This document shows, in pieces, positions 18,067 to 26,776 of a stretch of DNA of 64,000 bases. The notes beneath the pieces were generated by a model. It saw only the letters and a program-made list of their open reading frames with translations, searched no databases and was not told where the DNA came from. Made by a program: the position numbers and the translations under genes. Source of the stretch: Roseivirga echinicomitans. Its GTDB lineage: Bacteria; Bacteroidota; Bacteroidia; Cytophagales; Cyclobacteriaceae. Each line of letters starts with the position of its first letter. Positions within the stretch are counted from its first letter, which is position 1. The stretch lies in the NCBI RefSeq assembly GCF_001592935.1, contig NZ_LRDB01000050.1, positions 248,001 to 312,000 of the forward strand, written 5' to 3'.

Positions 18067-19629
18067 ATGGAGTCATTTCAATCGTTTCTAGCAGTAGTTC
18101 CTTGGTGGGGCTGGGTTTTATTTTTCTTATTCGTCCTTTTCTTAAGGGATATTATTCAGCGCAAGCACACCATCACACATAACTTCCCAATAGTCGGACA
18201 TATTAGATATATGCTGGAAAAGATTGGTCCAGAACTACGACAATATATAGTAGCGAATAACCGTGAAGAACTTCCCTTCAACAGAAGTCAGCGCACATGG
18301 GTTTATGCCTCTTCAAAAAGGCAGAACAACTATACTGGGTTTGGTTCAGACCAAGATCAGGCATCTCCTGGTTATGTGTTCATTAACCCAACCATGCTAC
18401 CTTATAACCCAGCCCCCAATCACCCGAATAGAACTCACATTGACCTAATTCCCTGCGCCAAAGTAATGGGGCAATACAATAAAAGGAAGAGGTTATTTCG
18501 CCCTAAATCCATTGTAAATATTTCGGCCATGAGTTTTGGCTCTTTATCCGCCAAGGCCATAGAATCATTGAACAAAGGCGCCAAAAAAGCGGGGTGTTAT
18601 CATAATACCGGTGAAGGCTCTTTATCCTATCATCACCAACATGGTGCAGATATCGTCTTCCAGTTTGGTACAGGTTACTTCGGAGTTAGAACGCCAGAAG
18701 GCAATTTCGATATGGACAAGATGGTGAAATTGGTAAACGATTTTGATTACATCCGGGCCATTGAAGTTAAGCTCTCTCAAGGCGCCAAGCCTGGCAAAGG
18801 AGGCGTTTTACCAGCTTCCAAAATCACCAAAGAAATTTCAGAAATCAGACACGTCCCTATGGGGCAAGATGTAATTTCTCCGTCTAGCCACACCGCTTTT
18901 ACAACTATTCCAGAGTTACTGGATTTCATCGAAGACATTGCCAACAATACTGGCTTGCCTGTTGGCTTTAAATCTGCCGTAGGAAAATTGGACATGTGGG
19001 AACAACTGACTGACCTGATGGTAGAACGTAACATTGGGCCAGACTTTATCTCCATTGATGGCGGTGAAGGCGGAACGGGTGCTGCCCCTCCAGCCTTTGC
19101 GAATCACGTAGCATTACCTTTTGTTTTTGCTTTTGCACAGGTGTATCAAATCTTTAAAAGAAAGAACCTAACGGACCGCGTGGTATTTATCGCTTCGGGT
19201 AAATTGGGTTTCCCTTCTAGTGCATTAATGGCTTTTAGTATGGGCGCAGATTTGATCAATCTAGCGAGAGAAGCCATGCTTTCCATTGGCTGTATTCAAG
19301 CGCTTTCATGTCATACCAATACTTGTCCAGCTGGAGTGGCCACACAGAAAAAGTGGTTGCAAGCAGGCATAGACCCTACGCTTAAATCAGAGCGTTTCTA
19401 TAATTATGCTAAAACACTAAGAAAGGAAATTCTTGAAATTACGCATGCTTGCGGTTATGAGCATCCTTGCCAAATGGAAATGACGGATGTGGACATGAGT
19501 ATGGGTGACAATAATTACACCACTACCCTGCGTCAGATCTACAATTACGAAAAAGTACCTGTCGACTTTATCAGCATGAAAAAATTGATTGAATGTGAGC
19601 ATTTAGGTGGTCAAGACGGTAAGGCTTAA
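18067..19629 (+). CDS. FMN-binding glutamate synthase-like protein, membrane-anchored
   Basis: A 520-aa protein with one N-terminal membrane helix (VPWWGWVLFFLFVLFL) and then the GltB FMN/Fe-S synthase domain: NISAMSFGSLSAKAIESL, SIDGGEGGTGAAPPAF, and the cysteine cluster CIQALSCHTNTCPAGVAT for a 3Fe-4S centre. It lacks the amidotransferase domain of glutamate synthase, so ammonia or another substrate must be used; the true reaction is unknown. The frame extends to a TTG at 18040. The ATG at 18067 gives the expected short N-terminus before the helix. Confidence 0.88.
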   Translation: MESFQSFLAVVPWWGWVLFFLFVLFLRDIIQRKHTITHNFPIVGHIRYMLEKIGPELRQYIVANNREELPFNRSQRTWVYASSKRQNNYTGFGSDQDQASPGYVFINPTMLPYNPAPNHPNRTHIDLIPCAKVMGQYNKRKRLFRPKSIVNISAMSFGSLSAKAIESLNKGAKKAGCYHNTGEGSLSYHHQHGADIVFQFGTGYFGVRTPEGNFDMDKMVKLVNDFDYIRAIEVKLSQGAKPGKGGVLPASKITKEISEIRHVPMGQDVISPSSHTAFTTIPELLDFIEDIANNTGLPVGFKSAVGKLDMWEQLTDLMVERNIGPDFISIDGGEGGTGAAPPAFANHVALPFVFAFAQVYQIFKRKNLTDRVVFIASGKLGFPSSALMAFSMGADLINLAREAMLSIGCIQALSCHTNTCPAGVATQKKWLQAGIDPTLKSERFYNYAKTLRKEILEITHACGYEHPCQMEMTDVDMSMGDNNYTTTLRQIYNYEKVPVDFISMKKLIECEHLGGQDGKA

Positions 19630-19729
19630 CCCCCTATCAATTGCTTCCTCAAGAACTTCCATCAAAAATAACTGAGTTTGTTTGCTATTAACTATTTAAA
19701 TAGTTTAATTCGGATAAAACTTAGTTACT

Positions 19730-20239
19730 ATGAAAAAATCAACATTATTACTTGCTGCGCTGCTATTTGTTGCGTTCTCATGTTCCGATGAAGATATCAG
19801 CCTTGAACCACTAGACCAAGTGGGCCAAGTGGTGGGTATCGCTGGAGAGCAAAATTCGGATGAAGTTTTTCTTATTGTAGAGGAGCCCCCTACTTTCCCT
19901 GGAGGCACGGACGCCTACAGCAAACACCTTTTAACCAATCTTAAATATCCGGAACAAGCCAGAAAAATGGGTATTGAAGGAAATGTATTTGTGTCTTTTG
20001 TGGTGACCAAAGAAGGTAAATTGGAAGACATCAAAGTGGTAAGAGGTATTGGAGCGGGTTGCGATACCGAAGCGGTACGCATGCTACTTACCTCTCCTGA
20101 TTGGATCCCTGGTAAACAACGTGGCCGACTGGTAAATGCCAGAATGAATTTACGCGTAGCTTTCAAATTGTCTGGAAGTGAAACCAAAGTGGATGAAGGA
20201 TCACAAGCAATAGTAAGATCTCTCTCTAGTTTAAAATAA
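19730..20239 (+). CDS. Energy-transducer TonB C-terminal domain lipoprotein
   Basis: A 169-aa protein with signal peptide and lipobox (LLFVAFSCSDED). Residues 60-150 are the TonB C-terminal fold: FPGGTDAYSKHLLTNLKYP, EQARKMGIEGNVFVSFVV, then the carboxyl strand RMNLRVAFKL. It has no N-terminal membrane helix or proline-rich linker, so it is not a classical ExbBD-driven TonB. Such lipoproteins are common in Bacteroidota and their role is unclear. It is followed by a terminator-like hairpin. Confidence 0.85.
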   Translation: MKKSTLLLAALLFVAFSCSDEDISLEPLDQVGQVVGIAGEQNSDEVFLIVEEPPTFPGGTDAYSKHLLTNLKYPEQARKMGIEGNVFVSFVVTKEGKLEDIKVVRGIGAGCDTEAVRMLLTSPDWIPGKQRGRLVNARMNLRVAFKLSGSETKVDEGSQAIVRSLSSLK

Positions 20240-20297
20240 CACCTCTTTCTGTCAGAAGGGTGAATGGTCAAGGTCAAAAACACTTGGTCAGATAAAT

Positions 20298-20329
20298 GGG
20301 CGCCAATAATTATTGGTGTCCGTTTTTAT
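20298..20329 (+). terminator. Terminator-like hairpin
   Basis: The palindromic core CCAATAATTATTGG, extended by GG...CC pairs, is followed by CGTTTTTATTTTT. It lies about 60 bases after the TonB-domain gene. Confidence 0.65.
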
Positions 20330-20351
20330 TTTTAGCCGTTCCTACATTGGT

Positions 20352-20359
20352 TATCTTTG
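20352..20359 (+). promoter_or_regulatory. -7 element TATCTTTG directly before the GSCFA start
   Basis: TATCTTTG fits TAnnTTTG and ends 3 bases before the ATG at 20363. The transcript would therefore begin at or very near the start codon, which suggests a leaderless mRNA. It also shows that the alternative TTG start at 20357 is unlikely. Confidence 0.45.
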
Positions 20360-20362
20360 GAC

Positions 20363-21343
20363 ATGTTCCGAACCGAATTAAGCCCGAAATCCTCTTCTCA
20401 TAAGATTCAGTTATCAACCCCATTGATTTCCATAGGCTCCTGCTTTGCGGATAATATTGGGAAGAAGCTTTCTCAGCATAAATTCAAAATTGAGCAGAAC
20501 CCATTCGGCACGATCTTCAACCCCCTCTCCATTTTCGAGTTGATAGAAATAGCACTTGATGAAGAACGATTACCCGAAAGCAGTTTTTTGGTTCGTGATG
20601 GCATCCATTTCAATTACAAAGTGCATTCTGAGCTTCACGGAAAATCTCAAGAACAGCTGGAGTCTCACATTAATCATCAGCGCAACCGACTCACCAAGGC
20701 ACTTCGGAAATCAAATACCCTGATGATTACTTTTGGTACCGCTTGGGTGTATGAAGAAAAAAAGACGCAGATGCTCGTGGCGAACTGCCACAAAACTCCC
20801 GCTGGCCAGTTCAACAAAAGGCTATTGAGTCCTGATGAGATTACCAATGCTTTTATGGTCCTGAAAGAACAGCTTCAAGATCGACACCCAGCACTGAAGA
20901 TAATTCTCACCGTAAGTCCTGTGAGACATGTCAAAGACACTTTGGAGCTGAACATGGTGAGCAAAAGCATTCTGAGATTGGCTTGTCACCAGATTAGTAC
21001 TTATGCCGATGAAGTGGATTACTTCCCTGCCTATGAACTCCTAATGGACGATTTGAGGGATTATCGCTTTTATGAAAAAGACATGTTGCATCCCAACGAT
21101 TTAGCCAAAGAATACATTTGGGGGAAGTTTATGGACGTCTACTTCGATAAAGAAACGAAGGCCTTCATTAAAAGCTGGGACGAAATCCGTAGCGCCATGA
21201 AGCACAAGGCATTTCACCCCGAATCTGATGCACATCAGAAATTTCTTCAAAAGACCATCGAAAAGCTGGAACAGCTTAAGGGGCTGGTGAAGGTGGAGAA
21301 GGAGCTGGCGAAGCTTCGTAGTCAGTTAAGGGTTAAGGGTTAA
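20363..21343 (+). CDS. GSCFA domain protein
   Basis: A 326-aa cytosolic protein beginning MFRTELSPKSS. The name-giving motif GSCFADNIGKKL lies near residue 26, followed by FGTIFNPLSI, TFGTAWVYEE and LTVSPVRHVKD, an SGNH-hydrolase-like layout, and DMLHPNDLAKEYIWGKF near the C-terminus. The family may act as a lipase or acyl-esterase, but the substrate is not known. The last residues (LRVKG) and the stop codon are encoded by a TTAAGGG tandem repeat, so the C-terminus depends on the repeat phase. Confidence 0.92.
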   Translation: MFRTELSPKSSSHKIQLSTPLISIGSCFADNIGKKLSQHKFKIEQNPFGTIFNPLSIFELIEIALDEERLPESSFLVRDGIHFNYKVHSELHGKSQEQLESHINHQRNRLTKALRKSNTLMITFGTAWVYEEKKTQMLVANCHKTPAGQFNKRLLSPDEITNAFMVLKEQLQDRHPALKIILTVSPVRHVKDTLELNMVSKSILRLACHQISTYADEVDYFPAYELLMDDLRDYRFYEKDMLHPNDLAKEYIWGKFMDVYFDKETKAFIKSWDEIRSAMKHKAFHPESDAHQKFLQKTIEKLEQLKGLVKVEKELAKLRSQLRVKG

Positions 21344-21380
21344 GGGTTAAGGGTTAAGGGTTAAGGGTTAAGGGTTAAGG
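21326..21380. repeat. Heptanucleotide tandem repeat TTAAGGG
   Basis: Seven complete copies of TTAAGGG plus six bases of an eighth follow each other without error. The array starts inside the GSCFA coding sequence and supplies its stop codon. Related TTTAAGGGT words also occur on the other side of tex (24060-24090). Confidence 0.97.
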
Positions 21381-21451
21381 CAAACTTTTTTCAGGAAATT
21401 GAGTTCCCTACCTCACTGTTTTTTCGTTATTCTTTACCGATTTCCTTATCT

Positions 21452-21545
21452 CCTAGTTCGCACTTGCAGTGCGGACTGATCTTCCAATATTACGCTTATC
21501 GTTAAGGAATAAGATAGGCACGCACAACATGTGCACACCAGTGAT
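21452..21545. repeat. 94-bp direct repeat, copy 1
   Basis: Starts CCTAGTTCGCACTTGCAGTG and ends near CCAGTGAT. It contains two small palindromes: CGCACTTGCAGTGCG at the left and the GCACGCACAACATGTGC region at the right. Copy 2 follows 123 bases later with about three differences. The two-palindrome layout looks like a REP/BIME-type element. Confidence 0.93.
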
Positions 21546-21574
21546 GTTCCCATAACACACTTTTTGCCTCCCGT

Positions 21575-21668
21575 CCTAGTTCGCACTTGCAGTGCGGACT
21601 GATCTTCCAGTATTACGCTTATCGTTAAGGAATAAGATAGGCACGCACAACATGTGCGCGCCAGTGAT
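21575..21668. repeat. 94-bp direct repeat, copy 2
   Basis: Same element as at 21452, with differences at the CCAGTATT position and in the right palindrome (GTGCGCGCC instead of GTGCACACC). The two copies fill most of the 365-base gene-free space between the GSCFA gene and tex. Confidence 0.93.
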
Positions 21669-21708
21669 CAACTGTTTCCCCTCGTAACTAATAACTAATA
21701 CCCCATAA

Positions 21709-23964
21709 CTACCCCCCAAATTTCCCCCTCAAGGCGGCCAACTTACTGGCCAGATCTCCTTCGGATTCTTTCTGAACTTTGGCTTTTGGTTGAGGTTGAG
21801 ATTTAGGCTTTTCGCTTCTTTTCACCTGAGGTTTTGCTTCGCCTTTCATCGACAATGAAATTCGTTTCCGGCTGGCATCTACTTCTAGTACAGTAACTTC
21901 TACGCGTTGCTGTACGCTCACGATATCGGCAGGGTTGCTCACAAAAGTATCGGACAAATGGCTGATGTGCACCAAGCCATCCTGATGCACTCCAATGTCT
22001 ACAAATGCACCAAAATTGGTCACATTGGTCACAATGCCCGGTAATTTCATGCCTGCCCTAAGATCTTCCATATTATTGACGCCCTCCATAAAACTGAAGG
22101 CTTCGAATTGTTCCCTGGGATCACGGCCAGGTTTGGCCAGTTCGCTTAAAATATCCTTTAGGGTGGGTAATCCAATTTGTTCGGTGATGTAATTCTTCAG
22201 GTCGATTTGCTTTCTCAGCTCCTCTTTCTGAATAAGGTCAGTAACAGAGCATTTCAAATCCTTCGCCATTTGGTTGACAATGGCATAAGATTCAGGGTGC
22301 ACCGCACTCTCGTCCAATGGATTGACGGCTCCGCGAATCCGCAAGAAACCAGCCGCTTGCTCAAAGGCTTTTTCACCCAAACGGGTTACATTTTTAATCG
22401 ACTTCCTGTCTTTAAACGGGCCGTTCTCATTTCTATATTCTACAATATTTTTGGCCAACTGAGGCCCTAAACCCGCTACATAAGTCAGCAATTGCTCAGA
22501 AGCCGTATTGACTTCCACGCCCACAGCATTCACACAACTCATCACCACATCATCCAAAGAATGCTTTAATGCGCCTTGGTCTACATCGTGCTGATATTGT
22601 CCCACTCCGATGGATTTCGGGTCAATTTTCACCAATTCAGCCAATGGGTCCATCAGCCTACGACCAATAGATACCGCTCCACGCACGGTAATGTCTTCAT
22701 TCGGAAATTCATCTCTGGCAATTTGCGAAGCAGAATAAATGGATGCGCCACTTTCATTCACCATCACCACCGTGATGGATTTTGGCAAGCCTAATGTGCT
22801 TAGAAAAGTCTCTGATTCACGGCCTGCGGTTCCATTGCCAATAGCGATGGCTTCAATATTGAACTTCTCTGCCAAGTGCTTAATGGTAGCGCCTGCTTTG
22901 GTGGTTTGTCTTTGTGGTTCGTGTGGGTAAATCGCTTCAAAATGAAGTAAACTTCCTTGTTTGTCTAAACACACCAGCTTACAGCCTGTTCTAAAACCCG
23001 GATCGATGGCCATTACATTTTTACTGCCCAAAGGAGCTTCCATCAGCAGTTCTTTCATGTTTTTGGCGAATACATCAATGGCTTCTTCATCCGCTTTCTT
23101 CTTGGAAATCATGCGCAATTCCGTTTCCATACTCGGCTGAAGCAAACGCTTATAACAATCTCTAATGGCCAACTTCACTTGCTCGGCACTTTGTGAATGT
23201 CCTTGGATGAGTTGACGATCCAGCAGCTCAATCGCATCATCTTCAGGAGGGACAGTGTCCAACATCAGGAACATTTCGCTTTCGCCCCTACGCATGGCCA
23301 AAACTCGGTGCGATGGAGCTTTCGCTACGCCCTCTTCCCATTCAAAGTAATCTCTGTATTTCTGTGCTTCTACTTCCTTTCCCGGATAAACACGGGCTTT
23401 GAAAACGGCTTTCTCTTGGAAGAACCTACGCATTTTGGCCCTCACTTCTGGATCTTCATTCATCCACTCAGCCATAATATCACGAGCGCCTTGCAAGGCC
23501 TGTTCAATATCTTCTACCTGCTTTTCAGCATCCACAAAGTCAGCGGCTTTGGTGTATGGATCAGCATTGGTTTGTTCAAAAATAAACTTTGCCAAAGGCT
23601 CTAGTCCTTTCTCGCGGGCTATCGTGGCCTTCGTTCTGCGCTTTGGTTTATAAGGCAGGTAAATATCTTCTAAACGCGCCATGGTTTCGGCCTCGTTTAC
23701 TTGTTTCTCTAATTCGTCTGTAAGCTTTTCTTGTTCTTTTAACGACTTTAAAACCGCCTCTTTTCTTTTGTCCAGTTCACGCAGCTGCAACAGTCTATCA
23801 CGAATGTCAGCAATTTGAACTTCATCCAAACTGCCTGTTAATTCCTTTCTATATCGGGCAATAAAGGGCACTGTTCCTCCTTGGTCAAGAAGGTCTACCG
23901 TAGTGGCTACTTGCTTTAGGTTTACTGAAAGTTCTTTGGCGATTCGCTGAAAATGTGCTTGCAT
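21709..23964 (-). CDS. tex: Tex family transcriptional accessory protein
   Basis: A 751-aa nucleic-acid-binding protein. In order: an N-terminal Tex-N helical region (TVPFIARYRKELTGSLDE), a YqgF/RNase-H-like domain (MAIDPGFRTGCKLV), a helix-hairpin-helix region (LLTYVAGLGPQLAKNIVEYR) and an S1 RNA-binding domain (LPGIVTNVTNFGAFVDIGV), then a lysine/proline-rich tail. The frame extends 27 codons upstream, but the ATG at 23964 (MQAHFQRIAKEL) matches the family N-terminus. Tex is a core gene and marks the left border of the accessory region. Confidence 0.95.
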   Translation of the reverse strand: MQAHFQRIAKELSVNLKQVATTVDLLDQGGTVPFIARYRKELTGSLDEVQIADIRDRLLQLRELDKRKEAVLKSLKEQEKLTDELEKQVNEAETMARLEDIYLPYKPKRRTKATIAREKGLEPLAKFIFEQTNADPYTKAADFVDAEKQVEDIEQALQGARDIMAEWMNEDPEVRAKMRRFFQEKAVFKARVYPGKEVEAQKYRDYFEWEEGVAKAPSHRVLAMRRGESEMFLMLDTVPPEDDAIELLDRQLIQGHSQSAEQVKLAIRDCYKRLLQPSMETELRMISKKKADEEAIDVFAKNMKELLMEAPLGSKNVMAIDPGFRTGCKLVCLDKQGSLLHFEAIYPHEPQRQTTKAGATIKHLAEKFNIEAIAIGNGTAGRESETFLSTLGLPKSITVVMVNESGASIYSASQIARDEFPNEDITVRGAVSIGRRLMDPLAELVKIDPKSIGVGQYQHDVDQGALKHSLDDVVMSCVNAVGVEVNTASEQLLTYVAGLGPQLAKNIVEYRNENGPFKDRKSIKNVTRLGEKAFEQAAGFLRIRGAVNPLDESAVHPESYAIVNQMAKDLKCSVTDLIQKEELRKQIDLKNYITEQIGLPTLKDILSELAKPGRDPREQFEAFSFMEGVNNMEDLRAGMKLPGIVTNVTNFGAFVDIGVHQDGLVHISHLSDTFVSNPADIVSVQQRVEVTVLEVDASRKRISLSMKGEAKPQVKRSEKPKSQPQPKAKVQKESEGDLASKLAALRGKFGG

Positions 23965-24163
23965 GTACTGGTCGTGTTTTAAAGGCAACAAAACTAAACA
24001 AAGATGAATTGCGAGAAAGGGTTTGAGGGGAAAAGATGTAAACAATTCAGAGTTTAGAATTTAAGGGTACAAAGTTTAGAGTTTAAGGGTTACGAATAGA
24101 TTCTTCTTTGGAAACGTTAAGGTTTTTCGATAAAGAATATACACCGAAAGAGTATATACTCAT

Positions 24164-24336
24164 ATTACTCATAAGGGCTGGAAAAAAATAAAATCACCGT
24201 TAGACAATCTAAATATCAAAGTGTAGATTTATAAAGTGAGTATTAGCCAACAGTTTATCGTCAGCTAACGCTCATATTAAGTAAACCATTAGAAATATAA
24301 CGCTCATAAAAGTGAGCGATACATAACATTAGTGGC
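24164..24336 (+). repeat. attC-like right half bordering the retron unit
   Basis: The text CTCATAAGGGCTGGAAA, ATAAAATCACCGTTAGACAA and AGTGAGTATTAGCCAAC matches spacers that precede other single-gene units at 29771, 38737, 50965 and 52205. It ends in CATTAGTGGC (24327-24336), whose TTAGTGGC is the reverse complement of GCCACTAA found just after the reverse transcriptase gene. I read the last bases as the R' core where the retron unit joins. The gene-free stretch 23965-24391 holds nothing else that I recognise. Confidence 0.55.
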
Positions 24337-24391
24337 AAGGCTATGACAACAAATCGCACAGAAAAAAAATGAATGAAAAGGAAATAAAGAT

Positions 24392-25225
24392 ATGAATCCA
24401 ACAACCTTTGCACGACTATATTCAATTTTTAACGCAAAACGCTGGCACGACAAGGAAATGCACGAAGTTGTGTTTCGTAATTTCTGTGAGTTACTTGGCA
24501 ACCTGAATGATAAGCAGCAAAATTTACTCCTTGAATTAGCTGAAAGATATACTTGGTTAACATTTACTGAATACCAAGGTAAATTAGTTCATATTTTCAA
24601 CACCATAATTCCTCAAGAAGAAATCCATAATCTAAGCAAGATTATTTTGTTTCCTGTTATGAAACCTAAGGACGAAGAAGTGACAAAGAGTGGACACGGG
24701 GTTCTAATTATTTTAAGAGGGGTTAGACCTTTTTTTGAAAGATATAATCATTTAGAGTTTAAAGAAATTGAAGCATTTGATAAACTTGAATTACCATTTA
24801 CTTTAGCAGAAAACGAGAGGATTTTTCTATTAGATGACTTTTTAGGAACAGGGGACACAATTAAATCAACAATTGAACAAATTTTATTAAACCCAAATAT
24901 TACTTTAGATAAGATAAGAGTTATTACTGTTGCTTCACACCAGCAAGCCGTTAATTACATGGAAAGTATTGGTGTGAGATACTACACTGAAATAGTTACC
25001 CAAAAAGAAATTAGCGACCACTATACAACCCCTGAACTAGAGGAAAAAACAGCAATTATGAAAGAAATTGAAAAACTATTGCCTTCAAAGAAATATAGTT
25101 TCGGCTATGGACAATCAGAAGGATTGATCACTTTGTACAGGACACCAAATAATACCTTCCCAATCTTTTGGCACGATTATGAAAAAAATGAAGTAAACTA
25201 TAAAGCACCATTCCCAAGATACTAG
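24392..25225 (+). CDS. Retron effector: phosphoribosyltransferase-like protein
   Basis: A 277-aa soluble protein. Residues 144-158 read IFLLDDFLGTGDTIK, the exact form of the PRPP-binding loop of type I phosphoribosyltransferases (hydrophobic run, two acidic residues, then TGDT). Upstream GHGVLIILRGVRPFF suggests the rest of the Rossmann-like core. Gene order is PRTase, winged helix (2-base gap), structured RNA, reverse transcriptase. From memory, retrons with a PRTase plus a winged-helix protein form one of the published retron types (type III). The effector presumably kills or arrests the infected cell when msDNA is disturbed; this is inferred from the retron class. Base composition is much more AT-rich than tex. 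Confidence 0.8.
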   Translation: MNPTTFARLYSIFNAKRWHDKEMHEVVFRNFCELLGNLNDKQQNLLLELAERYTWLTFTEYQGKLVHIFNTIIPQEEIHNLSKIILFPVMKPKDEEVTKSGHGVLIILRGVRPFFERYNHLEFKEIEAFDKLELPFTLAENERIFLLDDFLGTGDTIKSTIEQILLNPNITLDKIRVITVASHQQAVNYMESIGVRYYTEIVTQKEISDHYTTPELEEKTAIMKEIEKLLPSKKYSFGYGQSEGLITLYRTPNNTFPIFWHDYEKNEVNYKAPFPRY

Positions 25226-25227
25226 AT

Positions 25228-25548
25228 ATGGAAAAAGAAAATCTTTATATACTGCTAGATGTGATTTTTAGAAATGGTTCCCTAAAAAGACTTGCTAGGA
25301 AAGGAGTAGATTACAATGAAATTGCAAATCAAACTCAAATAGCCATTAAAGATGAATTAGTTAGTTACAACAAACAAAGAGTTATTTTAACTCCAAAGGG
25401 TTTAGAATTATTAAAGCAATTAGAAATCACTTATAAAAAAACCACAAAAAGTGAATGGATTGAGAAAGACGAAAAAAACCGTTTGGGTAAAAATAGAAGA
25501 GAAAAAAACTTTATATTTATACCAAGACAAAACGAGCTTACTTTTTAG
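25228..25548 (+). CDS. Retron-associated winged-helix protein
   Basis: A 106-aa basic protein. Helices LLDVIFRNGSLKRLARKGVD and YNEIANQTQIAIKDEL, followed by a two-strand wing with LTPKGLELLKQLE, give the winged-helix layout also seen in MarR- and retron-partner proteins. The C-terminus is lysine/arginine rich (KNRLGKNRREKNF). It starts two bases after the PRTase stop codon and ends just before the predicted msr-msd RNA. Probable role: a DNA-binding component that keeps the effector with the msDNA; this is inference from known retron tripartite systems. Confidence 0.75.
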   Translation: MEKENLYILLDVIFRNGSLKRLARKGVDYNEIANQTQIAIKDELVSYNKQRVILTPKGLELLKQLEITYKKTTKSEWIEKDEKNRLGKNRREKNFIFIPRQNELTF

Positions 25549-25732
25549 TTCTTTCTTAAAATACTGTGTTGACTTTGGTTGACACCGGAGCAGTGAGTCA
25601 CTGCTCTGTAATTGAATGGGTTTTCAAGCCTTCGGGTTTAAGTGGGGTTCCGCTGAGGCTCCACCCCGCTTAAACCCGTATTCACTAACTGAGTCGGGGG
25701 TATTGCCCTCGACTCATTAACGATTTTAAGAG
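25549..25732 (+). ncRNA. Retron msr-msd non-coding RNA
   Basis: This 184-base gap is full of strong stems. CTTAAAAT (25555-25562) pairs perfectly with ATTTTAAG (25723-25730), as the a1/a2 arms of a retron RNA do, and wobble pairs extend the duplex. Inside are GAGCAGT/ACTGCTC (25588-25606), AAGCC-TTCG-GGTTT (25626-25638, alternative), a long stem GGGTTTAAGTGGGGT/ACCCCGCTTAAACCC (25634-25677) with one wobble, a likely msd hairpin, and TGAGTCGGGG with its partner (25690-25716). The a2 arm ends 2 bases before the RT start codon. The branching guanosine and exact msDNA ends cannot be set by eye. Confidence 0.75.
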
Positions 25733-26752
25733 ATGAAATTTGAACAGTATAAGCAAGAATTTGAAATTAAAGCTTCCCAATCAGGATATTCAGCGGAAAA
25801 CATTGTCCTTTGCTTAAATTACGCAAAACCATTATTAGATAAAGGCTTTCCAGTTATTTATAACACCTCTCATTTATCTGTTTTAGTTGGCTATAGAAAG
25901 GATTACATCAAGCGTGCAGTTGTTTATACACCTTACTTTTATAGAGACTTTGAAATAAAGAAGAAGAATGGGAAGATGCGAAAAATTTCAGAGCCTCTTC
26001 CCAGTTTGAAAGAAATCCAAGATTGGATTTTAGTGAATATTCTTGAAGTAGAAAAGGTAAGTCCTTTCGCAAAGGCATACAGAAAAAAGGTAGGTTTAAT
26101 TGAGAATGTGAAATTTCATAAGAATCAGCCTAAAGTTCTAACTCTTGATTTAAAAGATTTTTTCCCTTCAATCAAAAGAGAAAATATAGAATCAATATTT
26201 CGTTCATTCGGATATTCAGCATTAATCTCAAACCTACTCTCTAAACTATGTACTAGGGACGGTTGTTTGCCTCAAGGTGCACCTACTAGTCCATATTTAT
26301 CAAATATTTTTTTTAAAGGTGCTGATGATATAATTATTAAACACTGTTTGGCTAACGACATTAGATACACAAGATATGCTGACGACTTGAGTTTTTCAGG
26401 AAACTTTGACGAAAAAACGTTGATTGAGTTAGTTGAAGATACTGTAAGACAATTGGGTCTGACATTGCACCCCGATAAAATAAAATTAATGAAGCCAAAC
26501 GAACGACAAACAGTTACTGGAATTGTCGTTAATGAAAAGCCTCAAGTTGTTTTCCATAAGAGAAACAAATTAAGACAAGAAATGCACTATATAATTAAGT
26601 TTGGGCTTCAAGATCATATGCAACGTAAAAACATAAAATACAGAAATTATATAGAGCATTTATTGGGTAAAATTAATTTTATACTACATCTCAACCCTAA
26701 AGACATAGAATTTAAGAAATACAAAGAACATTTAATCGGACTTAAAAAGTAG
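25733..26752 (+). CDS. Retron-type reverse transcriptase
   Basis: A 339-aa RT. Domains in order: RT0/1 region with RKISEPLPSLKEIQDWIL, the retron X region as NVKFH (Asn125-His129), motif A VLTLDLKDFFPSI (Asp139), motif B LPQGAPTSPYLSN (179-191), motif C YADDLSFSG (Asp217-Asp218), and the retron Y motif VTG at 261-263. The length is normal for retron RTs with no extra nuclease domain. It produces msDNA primed from the RNA encoded immediately upstream. A GCCACTAAC core lies 25 bases beyond the stop codon, so the gene closes a cassette-like unit. Confidence 0.95.
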   Translation: MKFEQYKQEFEIKASQSGYSAENIVLCLNYAKPLLDKGFPVIYNTSHLSVLVGYRKDYIKRAVVYTPYFYRDFEIKKKNGKMRKISEPLPSLKEIQDWILVNILEVEKVSPFAKAYRKKVGLIENVKFHKNQPKVLTLDLKDFFPSIKRENIESIFRSFGYSALISNLLSKLCTRDGCLPQGAPTSPYLSNIFFKGADDIIIKHCLANDIRYTRYADDLSFSGNFDEKTLIELVEDTVRQLGLTLHPDKIKLMKPNERQTVTGIVVNEKPQVVFHKRNKLRQEMHYIIKFGLQDHMQRKNIKYRNYIEHLLGKINFILHLNPKDIEFKKYKEHLIGLKK

Positions 26753-26776
26753 TAATTATGACTCCAAAAAAGCCCA

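Noticed and set aside
21326-21380. Telomere-like repeat as a replicon end
   Set aside because: It is a short internal array inside a gene end, with normal chromosome on both sides.
25549-25732. CRISPR-like or attC-like reading of the palindromes before the RT gene
   Set aside because: The stems are all different, there are no repeat-spacer units, and the terminal pairing directly next to a retron RT explains them better as msr-msd.
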